From Brassica napus (lineage: Eukaryota > Streptophyta > Magnoliopsida > Brassicales > Brassicaceae), in assembly GCF_020379485.1 (NCBI RefSeq), contig NC_063435.1, positions 992,001 to 1,056,000 of the forward strand: a stretch of DNA of 64,000 nt, in the 5' to 3' direction. Below, piece after piece: positions 24,351 to 34,330 of this stretch. The first letter of the stretch is position 1. Each line of letters starts with the position of its first letter. The notes beneath the pieces are model-generated. The model saw only the letters and a list, made by a program, of their open reading frames with translations, did no database searches and was not told the DNA's origin. Position numbers and translations under genes: made by a program.

Positions 24351-25535
24351 TTATAATTTAATCGACTCAATAGTCGTCTTTCCATCATGGGGTCTTTCAA
24401 AAAAATCCTTCAAGTAGTCCGAGTACACAACCTTTCTATACCGAGCCATCTCATTGTTCTCTAACACCTCTGGTAACGGCTCAATAGCCGAATCATTAAC
24501 CGGTCCACAGAAAACTGGAATAGAAACTCGGCTACAAGATCTATTAACCAGCACACAATGCTCCACGCTCCTGTACCTATCATTGCTCATTATCTGTAAC
24601 ACGTCTCCAATATTAACCACAATTGCTCCCGGAATCGGAGGGACATGAATCCATTTATCCCCGTCCTCGGTGGCTCGAGCGTAGAGGCTGCTCAAGATAC
24701 CGTCCTCTTGTAGGAGGAGAGTGAGGGTGTTGATGTCTGAGTGGCGACCAGTTCCAATTGCGAGGGTTGGCTCAGGACATTCCGGATAGTAGTTAAAATT
24801 CATTCTCATTGTTCCCATCAGTGTTTGGTTACTAGAGTCGTCGATGGTTGAGTTTAGATTGTTCATAAGTATGGTTAAGATCTTATTGGCGATTGGTTTC
24901 ATCCTCTTGAAATGGTCTGTCACCTGTTCCCTAAAGAAAATTATAAAACCATCTTATAGTATATTAGTTTACGTATAACTGCTTTTACGTTGTTATTTTA
25001 GTATACAAAGATATATTGATAACCATAACTATTTTATTTTATTTTGCATGTCGGCTATAACTATAACTATTTAACTATACTTTTACGTTTTAATGGGCAA
25101 ATGATAATTGATGTAAGAAATGAGCAAATGAAAATAAAATTATATTAAAAAAAGAGAAAAAGACTAGAATAGCACTAAACCAAGTTTTTGTTCCCGAAGT
25201 AGCACTCAAGGCTCAAAGTCACAAAAATAGGTTTCATTAAAGAGGTAAATATACACTTATACCCCTTGGGTTAATTAATCCAAACCTTAGGGTTTAGAGT
25301 TAAGGGGTGGGGTTTTGGAATTAGGGTTTAAAATTTTATAAAAAATAAATACTAAAATAAAAAATAAAAATTTTAAAAACAGTTTCAAAAAATATTTTTA
25401 AATTATAAAAAGAAAATTTGAAAAAAAAATAAAAAAAATTCGAAAAAAGAAGTTTCAAAAAAAAATTTATAAAAATTTTGAATCTGAAAACATGAAATCT
25501 GAAACTATAAAAAAAATTTCTTTATTTTTTTTATT

Positions 25536-25567
<32 letters not shown>

Positions 25568-26541
25568 TATTTTTATTTATTTTTATTTATTTATTTAATT
25601 TTAAACCAAGGGTATTAGAGATATTTTACTTTTTAATGAATGTCATTTTTGTGACTTTCTCCTTCTAGTGCTATTTTTGAGACATAAACTTCAAAAGATG
25701 CTATTATTGACAATTGCCCTTAAAAAAATCATAAGGAGGAAATTTTCTTAAATAACATTGCTTAAAAACTAAAATGACAAAAAAAATTCAAACGTAGCTA
25801 AATTTTTATTCTAATGTCACCTCGTAAATACTGAACTCTAAAATTTTTTGACCAGTAAATTTAAAATAAAAACTAACTTTTAATTATTTTATTTTAAGAT
25901 TTTTTTACTTACGTCCTTATTTTAGAACAATATTGTAAAGTGTTTTCAGCTCAAAAAAAAAATATTGTAAAGTATTTTTTTAAGTAATAATCTAAACTCA
26001 AAAAAAACAGTAAACAGAACTGTTGTTGGTTACAGATGAACTGTACTTACCTGCAGACAGGAGGCCACGTGGCATCATAACCATGCCGTTGAGGAAGAAA
26101 CTCAAACTTGAGGAAGTCTCTCCACTCCAAAATACTCTCTTTGTAAGGATTAAAGCTAGTGGTCAGCCACGCCGTTTCCGACACCGAACTTCCTCTCCAG
26201 TACCTTCTCCTCTCTTCCGCTGGCAATTCAAAAAACCCACGCGCCGCCGCAATCAAAGCCTTCAACTCCCCCGGAACTATCCCGTGGTTCACTATCTGAA
26301 ACAACCCGTGCTTAGCCGCTGCATGGCAGATCTCACTAGCCACTTGCGGGTCATTCCAGTTAGACACGTCGATGACAGGAATTTGCGAAGGTGATGAGAG
26401 GATTTTGTCGGAAGTGAGGCGTTCTTGAGAAGGTTGAATGTATGGAGAAGGAAGTGCGGTTAGTTTCAGAGAGTCGACGAGACCTTTTACTCCGTTTCTC
26501 TGGTTCACCACGAACTCTCTCACGTCATTGGTTGGAGTCAT
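24351..26541 (-). CDS. 2-oxoglutarate/Fe(II) dioxygenase, F6'H-like, copy B
   Basis: Two coding exons, 26051-26541 and 24351-24930, give 356 aa, same structure as copy A. Catalytic residues are conserved: NYYPECPEP 210-218, His227/Asp229, His288, and Arg298/Ser300. Differences from copy A concentrate in exon 1, about 25 of 164 residues, for example GFFELPAEERRRYWRG versus GFYQFPVEERSRYWKG. Exon 2 has about 18 changes in 192. They include Gly-to-Arg at position 283 beside the second iron histidine and a changed stretch after RVSIPVF. These could alter substrate fit. The intron holds a different repeat from that in copy A. It lies next to intact DGS1, as expected for the ancestral arrangement (At5g12270-At5g12290). 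Confidence 0.9.
25150..25740. repeat. Dispersed repeat in the copy B intron
   Basis: Ends are roughly inverted: TAGCACTAAACCAAGTTTTTG and AAAGTCACAAAAATAGGTTT at the left, TTTTTGTGACTTTC and TAGTGCTATTTTTGA at the right. The interior is A/T homopolymer-rich, with TTAGGGTTTAGAGTTAAGGG near 25287. A reverse-complement relative of its left half lies at about 43480-43705. It is absent from the copy A intron. Class unknown. Confidence 0.55.
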
Positions 26542-26583
26542 GGTTTAGTGAGTGAATGAAAATATTTATTGTATGTATGCTTT

Positions 26584-26591
26584 CTTTTATA
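26584..26591 (-). promoter_or_regulatory. TATA box of dioxygenase copy B
   Basis: TATAAAAG on the minus strand, 43-50 bases before the ATG, in the block conserved with copy A. Confidence 0.55.
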
Positions 26592-27565
26592 CATGAAAAT
26601 GACCTAAAAGTTACTATGGTCATTCACCTAAAAGTTTACTCAGATTGGCAATAAAGAAAAACATGTCCATAAAGAAACAAATCATGTTAGCCACCACATC
26701 ATTTAACTAGGGGACAACCCACTCAAACCACCGATTAGGACATAATTTGAGAGATATATTTTAAAAAAATTTGTTAGTATTTATATGTAAAGAAAAGTTC
26801 TATAATAGTAATATTTTTAACAATTTCTAGCATTTTTGTGAATTTTTAATTAATAAATTTATCGAATACGTGTATTGTTAAATAAAACTGATTTTATGTA
26901 TTACAATTTTGACTAACGTCACTATATAGTTAGCTTCTTGAAATCTTCACTAATTATTACTGGAGTTAGATTAATTTATAAAGTTTTAATGTAATTATTA
27001 TTATAAATATGTACGATATGATAACAGATTAAAAAAATATATAAAAAGCATGTTATTTAAATTTGGCTTAGAGCATTCTAAAATGTTGGACCGGCACTTC
27101 ACCTAACGTGGTCAATGTCATTTTCAATTTATCATATATTGGGTTAAAGTACAACCAATCACCAACCACAAGACCCACTGTCTTGATTGTTTTAGACTGT
27201 TCTTGACTTCTTGTGACAGACCCCATGTTTTTTTTAATGCATTTGTTGGGTTCCACATATTACCACATGCTTTTTTAATTACAATGCCACAAAATTCGCT
27301 AGAGATGGAATGAGACTGAAAATGGTTGGAGAATATTGTTGCCAGTCATACAAGACCCCACAAAGAACAGGTTTCAATAAAGGAGAAACCTACACCGTGT
27401 CTTCTCACTCTAACTTTGTTTTACCATCTCAAGAAGAGAGAAAAAAGGAGGCATTCGTTGGTGCTAAAAAAAACTCCAAAAGGCCGTCAAGCAAGAATTG
27501 GTAGTGGAGGAATAACTGAATAAAATTGGAATCTCATAAAGGCATATCAAGAAACCCATGATATG
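26592..27565. other. Spacer between dioxygenase B and DGS1
   Basis: Dioxygenase B promoter and DGS1 3' flank. Relative to unit A, an extra block of about 390 bp lies at about 26705-27090, since flanking sequences CCACATCA and CACCTAACG are adjacent in unit A. No gene is seen. Confidence 0.45.
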
Positions 27566-30500
27566 TTATTGTCGCTGCAGAGTGGGAAGCAAGCAGTCAT
27601 AAACCTTTACTAGCCGTTGTGTCACCGTTAATTTGTACGACGTTTGCTGCTGTGGCTTTCCTAACTCGATCAGATCTTGTTTCACTCTGTTTATACAAAC
27701 ACATCAGATTAGTTGTTTTCAGCTAAACGTTTAAAGGGATTAGAGTGCAATACTTACAGATCCCACTCGCCGCTTGTTCTTGCAGGTTTCTCAACAACCC
27801 GGTACAAACGCTCAAGGCTGTATATTAGCAAACCAAATACATTTTCTGCATCCTTATCCTGTACCAGCATCAAAACATTTTTACATGATTTCTTCAGAGA
27901 CCCATTCATAAAATACTAATGATTGAAAATAAAAGTACAAATAAAATGGTGGACATCTTACACGTCCTTGTTCAATGTAGCTCTGATACTGCATAATCCT
28001 CTTTTCAATTTCAACGACAAGTAGCCTCCTGTGGATACGTGCAATTCTTCCACGTCCTTGAGCTCTGCTATCCTACTCACACCAGTGAAATCAAACGGAA
28101 TAAAGATACACAGTAGCTGCATTACTGATTGTGCGCAACGAATCTCTACACATATATGTATCACTATCAAATTTGGTTTGGGCTTGAATTATCAGAATTC
28201 TCACCTGTTTAAGCCATGTTCGAAGCAACGTGAGCATACCAAGACTGAGAAAGAAAGCAGGTAATGCAGCTAGAATGGCAAAGTTTATTTCATTTGCACG
28301 AAGTATCTGATCCAGTTCAAGCATCGCTCTGCAGGATAAGATTATTCAGTTATATATAAAATGATACTACAGTTAACTTATAGCTAACGGTTAGCTGAAA
28401 TTACGTTTCTATATCCAGTTTAAGCTTCTGGACCTGAAAAAACAATTTTGATGTGATCAGAATCTCACAAACAGTAATATACAGCTTCATGCTAAGAACT
28501 TAAATTACCTGGATAAGCAAACCACGTGCAAGCTCTCCGTTCAGGAGGTTATGAATAGGGTGCACGAGTTCCTTTTCGTAACTGCAATAAGAAGGCAATG
28601 TTCAAATATATACTCATCTCATTGTGGTGGAACTTTGATCTTGCGGTAACTATCGAAGGAAATCAATTCAATATGCCTTTAGCTTCCTAAAAAGGAACAA
28701 TGTTCAGAGTTGTACCGGTTCATAACAACTTCAAGCATCTCCTGATCAGATGCATTATCTGGGATCTTTTCACGCGTATCCTGCTCGCAGAAATTCCTCA
28801 GCATTCTGCATAGCAAATAGAAAATTAGGAGTACTAAAAGAATGATAAAAGATATTTTTGGTTACTGTTATTTGAAACCCTAGATAGGTGAACTATATAA
28901 GAATATAACAAGTGAATTGCTATAATGAAAAGGGAACTATGCATGCACATATATGATAACAAGTAAGTGCAACCAGGATGAAAAGCATCAAGGAAATGTA
29001 TATCGACCTGTGCAGTGAGTCTTGCGTCAGCTGCACTTCTTCAGTTTCCATAACACCCTTGTGCCTTTTCCGGAAAGTATCAAAAAGCTCATCCCTAATG
29101 GCAAGCAGCTACAAGATAAATAAACCAATTCAAAAAATTTCAGGCAAACAAAAGACAAGTAACAGACTAAGCACACGTCTATTTTGGGTAAGAACCACAC
29201 TGAGAGTCGCATTGAACATCATTTTACTCTATTCACAATCCTTTAATAGACTTTTATGCAACAAGCCATTTGGATCAGGATGAAAAGTTACTAACTGCAT
29301 TTAAATTCTGAGAAGGATAAAAACAAACCGGTTGCTCAACATGATCACTGAAGAAGCTCATTGTTGCTTCTTTTGCATCATGAATCCAATTATCGATGTC
29401 AGAACTCCCCATCAAACTACTATGACGCAGTAGCCATATAGAAAAAACCGAAAGCCCAACTGCACCACATGTGTATCGGACCCAGTACAGTGTCATCCTC
29501 CTTGGCTTCCGATGCTTGCCTACCTATAAAAAATAGGGAAATGAATTCAAATGAAGGCTATTTATTATTACATGATGATTTCTGTTAATTAACTAGAGCC
29601 ACACCACCTACCATAACTGATAAGTACGAGTTAAGTTTCTCCAAATTCTTATGAACTAGGTTGATAGCGTCCGTGAGTTCACAATCGGTCCACTGAGATC
29701 CTTCTTCATTAATTTCAGGCAGTCGATCAAACACTAGTGGCATTGAGTAACTTCCATCAATAGAAGAATCAGACTGTCAACAACAAACACGAGTAACATA
29801 AGAGTCAGGGCCATCACAAATGAAGGCAGTGCCAACAATCAGTGTGTGTTACCTCACGCACAGCATGTAAATGGCTGAAAGAACCCTCCAAATTCGAAAA
29901 CAATCGATTGATAACAGCTAACAAAGACGGCAGTGACTTCTCTGGATTCTTCAAAAGATCTTCCCCACGTTTATCCAATTCAACATAAAGCTAGAGAAAC
30001 ACATAGAAAGTAGTAACATTAGTCAATACTATAACTTTATAATGATAAAAAAAAGGAATGAAATTTTCAAGATAACCTGAGCAAGAAACGAAGCAAGCGA
30101 AGATCTCAACTCCATCAATACTCTCATCCTATCAGACATGTGAGACGAAGACGACTGACAAAGATGCTGCATCGCTGAATCCTCACTGAGACTTTTGCGG
30201 ACGAAGTTCTTACTCTCATTCACAAAAGCTACTGGTCCCCTCTCGAAGATCATAAAGTAAGCTTTTCGAGCATTAGAGCCCTGTAGTCAATACAATAAAG
30301 ATCCAAAAAGATCTTCACTAACATAATAATCAAGTGTAAATAAACCAGGGCTTGTGGCAAAAGTTCAATACAGCCATGGTTCGAGTCCTAGGCACTAAAC
30401 AATTAATATTTCGGCATCGCCAGGGACAGAGGAACCGACACGTGGCAACATTTGACTAGTTTGGAAACTTCGTAGAGCCAAATTCAAAAACAAAATCACG

Positions 30501-31070
30501 GCCAGGGTTCCGGGCACTGGAGAATTAACATTTCGGCACTACACGTGGCAACTAGTTTGGACCAGTTCCGTAGAGCCAAATTCAAAAAAAAAATTAAAAA
30601 AAAATCAAGTGTAAATGTTAGTGTTGATTCACCTCAGCTCTAGACTGCCAGAAATCTAAACTTTTCTGGATATCGTGCAAGTTCGAGAGAACGTCAGCCA
30701 TTATCTCCTCCAACACCGCATAGATCCTCGACGTATCCGATGAGATGTTGCTGAAGATAATCAAATGCTCAAAACTCAAATTAAGAAACTACTTATTAGA
30801 AGTTACTTAAACAACATATAGAGGAGATGAATCTTACGGAGAGGAGCATGGGAACTCGGAAGGTAGAGGGAGAGGGAATGATACACGTCGTGATTTGGTG
30901 AACGTTTGGCGAAAGAGATTGGAGAATTTTCCGAGAATAATTGAGTTCGAAGTGGGAATCAAGGAAGCGACGCGGTTCCAGAGGTAACTGGAATAGAGAG
31001 GAACTATCTCTCCGATGTTAGACGGCGTCGTCGACGGTGGAGACTCGTTCGCCGGAGGTTGAGAATCCAT
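27566..31070 (-). CDS. DGS1: DGS1, mitochondrial outer-membrane protein (DGD1 suppressor 1)
   Basis: Fourteen coding exons, in gene order: 30838-31070, 30633-30750, 30077-30280, 29853-29990, 29612-29773, 29329-29523, 29008-29108, 28716-28805, 28509-28581, 28405-28433, 28205-28328, 27962-28072, 27758-27858 and 27566-27686. All phases agree and give 599 aa (about 602 in Arabidopsis). Landmarks are LYSSYLWNRVASLIP near the start, KAYFMIFERGPVAFVNES, a membrane segment at about 295-318 (YTCGAVGLSVFSIWLL) and a second at about 463-483 (FAILAALPAFFLSLGMLTLL). The end reads VTQRLVKVYDCLLPTLQRQ. In Arabidopsis DGS1 acts at the mitochondrial outer membrane in a lipid-trafficking and protein-import complex; a point allele suppresses the galactolipid mutant dgd1. 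A SINE sits in intron 2. Exons 12-13 are duplicated at 21.35-21.62 kb. Confidence 0.95.
30342..30602 (+). mobile_element. SINE-like retroposon in DGS1 intron 2
   Basis: Flanked by a perfect 14-bp direct repeat AATCAAGTGTAAAT (30328-30341 and 30603-30616) and ending in an A-rich tail, the signature of target-primed retroposition. A box-B-like GGTTCGAGTCCT lies at about 30379-30390. Two related parts of about 100 bp follow each other inside (both containing TTCGGCA, ACGTGGCAAC and CGTAGAGCCAAATTCAAAAA), so it is an internal dimer. It is antisense to DGS1. Confidence 0.7.
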
Positions 31071-31149
31071 TAGAGTCGGCGGCGGCTGATTTCGATCAAA
31101 GAATCAGTAAAGAGAGATATTCGGGAATTTAAAAATGAATATACATATG

Positions 31150-31205
31150 GATCCTTATTGGGCTGTTATTGGGTTAAGAGGACATACAAATACTGGGCCG
31201 ATGGA
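31150..31205 (-). promoter_or_regulatory. Site II-like elements upstream of DGS1
   Basis: Read on the minus strand, CGGCCCAGT (near 31193-31202) and CAGCCCAATAA (near 31155-31167) lie 85-130 bases upstream of the ATG. GCCCA site II motifs are common in plant promoters of nuclear genes for mitochondrial proteins. Function here is inferred. Confidence 0.4.
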
Positions 31206-32432
31206 TATTATTTTATCGGTAAGAGTAGACCAACTCGCATTTGGAAAATTTTTGGGTCGGGTTTAGGGTTGATTTGAATTGATAAATTTTGCATATGTAA
31301 AGAATGGATGGGAGAGGAGGGAGTTGGTAAGCTTGACAAAAAAGGTATTGTGATGTAAATTAATGCAACTTTGTGTGTATAAATTCTCCACAATTGATAT
31401 TCATATTTGAAAGTTTGGAGGCCATAGCCATTTATTAAGACTTTTAATAATAAGAAATCATAATTTGGAAGTTTATATTGACACTACAAGAAAACACAAC
31501 ATTAACGACGGCGAAATTCGTAGTAAGTTCGTCGTAAAATCAGTTTTACGAGGAACTAGCGAGGAAACACGTTTCGTCGTTATTTGTTCGTCGTAACGCA
31601 TATTTCCTTGCTAATTCGTCGTAAACTAACGAGAAAATATTTCCTCGTAAAGACGAAGCAAAGTATTCGTCGTAAAAACCACGTAACCCTTCCACGTAAG
31701 GGGGACGCTACATTTCCTCGTAAATACCTTGAAAACATTTCCTCGTAAATAACACGTAAATGTTTCCACGTCAAATACTCGTTAATCTTTCCTCGTAGTG
31801 TTGACGTAAATATTTTACTCGTTAATTCCTCGTAAAATTTCCACGTAAGGTTGTCGTAATTTAGCTACGAATTTACTTTAAGTTTATATTTTCCAGATTA
31901 AAAAAAACAATGTATTTAATTATTTAATAAAAATCTAATTTAAAAAGAATATTAAATACGAAAATAATTTATACATAAATAATTTTTGAATTTATAATAC
32001 AACCAACGAAAAAAAAAAAAAAACTAAGGGTCGTTCATCCCCGGTAGAATTCCTCACTCCTCCTCTCTACATCCGCGTCGGCATGTGTGACGGATGATGA
32101 TTCGCCTAAAATTAACATCAACAATAATTAACAAATTCTATAAATCTAACTAAGTTCTCTACATTAACCACCTAATCAACACTAATTAACATAAAATCCG
32201 TAAAACTATCTAAATTTCCTACACTAACCACCTAATCTACCTAAACTAATCAAATTAGAGAGGAAATAGAGAGCGTACCATAGCTACAAAAGGGAGAGGA
32301 AGTTGAGACGAAATGGGAAGTGAGAACTCGTGTGTATATATAGGAAATTATGAAATGTCGTAAATTCCTCGTAAAGTTACGAGGAACTCGTGAGGCCCGT
32401 GTTTTTATTTACGAGGAACTCGCGAGGTCCAT

Positions 32433-33709
32433 GTTTCGTTTCCTCGTAACATCGTCGTTAATTTACGAGGAATTAGCGAGGCCCGCTTTTATTTTTACGA
32501 GGAATGAACGAGGCCCGCATTTTTTTATTACGAGGTCTTTGCGACGATTTCTGCTTACGTGGAATTAACGAGTGCCACGTTCTTTATTTTTAAGAATCGT
32601 CGTAAGTTCCTCGTTAATTTACGAGGAAATAACTACGTTTATGTTTAAATCCCTAAAATCCGAAACCCCAAACCCCTTCTTCCTTATCTTCCTTATCTTC
32701 TACTTCATATATTCCAAACCCCAACCCCATCCTCCCTTTAACCTCAATCTCTTCTATCCATTCCAAACCCCAAATTCTGAAACCACAATTCCTTAACTAA
32801 TAATCTCAATCTCTTCTTTCTAATTCAAACCCCATTACAAAAATTAAATTATATAAATAGATTTCCATGATTAAATCCATCAAATCACATGCATTAAATC
32901 TGTAAATCAATCATATTAAAACACAAATACATCAATCAGATACATCGACATTCTCGTCATTACTAGAAACATCATCATTTTCATTAAACTCGTCTTCAAC
33001 AGCTTCGTCCGTGGCATCGTCAGTAATATCTTCGTACTCATGATTATGCGGATCAATGAGAAGGATGTCATCAATTTGTTGTTCAGGTACCTCAACTTCA
33101 TCTATCTGTTCTTCTTGCAATGGTGGTTCTTCTCCACTGATGATTTGTCCACGAGGTGTAACTTTGATCACGGCAAACCAATTTATTCCCGTTTCGTTTC
33201 CTCGTTACATCGTCGTTAATTTACGAGGAATTAGCGAGGCCCGCTTTTATTTTTACGAGGAATGAACGAGGCCATCGTTTTTTTTATTATGAGGTCTTTA
33301 CGACGATTTCTGCTTACGTGGAATTAACGAGTGCTGCGTTCTTTATTTTTAAGAATCGTCGTAAGTTCCTCGTTAATTTACGAGGAAATAACTATGTTTA
33401 CGTTTAAATCCCTAAAATCCGAAACCCCAAACCCCAACCCCAACCCCATCCTCCCTTTAACCTCAATCTCTTCTATCCATTCTAAACCCCAAATTCTAAA
33501 ACCACAATTCCTTAACTAATAATCTCAATCTCTTCTTTCTAATTCAAACCCCATTACATAAAATTAAATTATATAAATAGATTTTCATGATTAAATCCAT
33601 CAAATCACATGGATTAAGTCTGAAAATCAGTCATATTAAAACACAAATACATCAGTCAGATACATCGACATTTTCGTCATCACCAGAAACATCATCATTT
33701 TCATTACTC
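32433..33709. repeat. Internal direct duplication in the CACTA element
   Basis: Sequence from 32433 (TTTCGTTTCCTCGTAACATC) to about 32985 recurs from 33191 to about 33709, an offset of about 758 bp, nearly identical across the CGAGG-rich part, the CCCCAAACCCC-rich part and the ATACATCGACATT part. The second copy then jumps to sequence matching about 33035, so it carries a deletion. Confidence 0.7.
32932..33171 (-). pseudogene. Remnant of a CACTA-associated reading frame
   Basis: An open stretch of about 79 codons reads VTPRGQIISGEEPPLQEEQI, then PEQQIDDILLIDPHNHEYED and an acidic tail of D/E/N. It resembles the acidic C-terminal tails of Brassica CACTA-encoded proteins (DUF4216/DUF4218 type) as I remember them. 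The rest of the protein is absent, so it is a remnant. Confidence 0.5.
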
Positions 33710-34089
33710 GTGATTATGTGGAATTTAGTAAGGTAGCCGAAACAAAAAACGTGTTACAATTACAAAGTGGGTGGACTCGAAAATTCTTCGTTAAGTAAAT
33801 GTAAACTATTTCCTCGTAAAGAAGATGCTACTTTTACGTCGAGCTTACGAGGAAACAGTTTTTCCTCGTAAAAACGAAGTTACCTTGCGTGGTTTTTACG
33901 AGGAAATCGTTTCCTCGTTATTTTACGACGAACTAACGTTGATTGTAAATTTCCTTGTAAGATTCTCGTAAAGTCAACGTAAATTTACGAGGACCAGTTT
34001 TCCTCGTTAATTTTCATCGTTAATCTTGTGTTTTCTTGTAGTGTGATGTATATAATCTAAAAAAAATTGAGGATCAAAGTTAATGTTTT

Positions 34090-34330
34090 ATTGTGAACGA
34101 TATCGTGGTGGTTCAGTGGTTTTCACTGAAGGAAGTGTCGCCATGTTGGTCTAGGCCAGGGGTCAATTCCTTTTAAGTGCGAAATTATTAGTTCCACATG
34201 TTACTACGCAGTAGGTCTATTGCTTACAGCCCATTTAAAAATCCGAAAGAAGATCCATTTGTGGACTACACCTCACATCCAGGGATTAGATCTGATTTTT
34301 TAATAGAGTGAAGTGGTAATTTTATGTTAT
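34090..34330 (+). repeat. Possible tRNA-derived SINE remnant
   Basis: CGTGGTGGTTCAGTGGTTTT (from 34105) resembles a tRNA box A and GGGGTCAATTCC (about 34159-34170) a box B, spaced about 45 bases apart. No A-tail or target duplication could be placed. Tentative. Confidence 0.3.

Larger units (their letters stand above)
15438..27983. repeat. Tandem segmental duplication (two units of about 6 kb)
   Basis: Unit A (about 15.5-21.62 kb) and unit B (about 21.7-27.98 kb) carry the same parts in the same order and orientation: glycosyltransferase-like remnant (+), shared noncoding flank, two-exon dioxygenase gene (-), promoter, and DGS1 exons 13-12 (-). In unit A the DGS1 similarity stops abruptly at about 21619; in unit B it continues into the full gene. 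The exons, the spacer near 15690-16260 versus 22800-23360, and the promoters are alignable by eye. Non-matching blocks are later insertions or deletions. This is the footprint of an unequal exchange or local duplication. Confidence 0.85.
31492..34043. mobile_element. Non-autonomous CACTA (En/Spm) transposon, 2,552 bp
   Basis: Begins CACTACAAGAAAACACAA and ends TTGTGTTTTCTTGTAGTG, a terminal inverted repeat of about 18 bp typical of plant CACTA elements. It is flanked by the 3-bp target duplication TGA (31489-31491 and 34044-34046). Both subterminal regions, and much of the interior, are filled with TTTACGAGGAA/TTCCTCGTAAA motifs in both orientations, as expected of transposase-binding repeats. 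No complete transposase is present; one decayed reading frame remains. Confidence 0.85.

Noticed and set aside
31492..34043. Many short similar motifs suggesting a CRISPR-like array
   Set aside because: Motifs are irregularly spaced, occur in both orientations and lie between CACTA termini in a plant genome.
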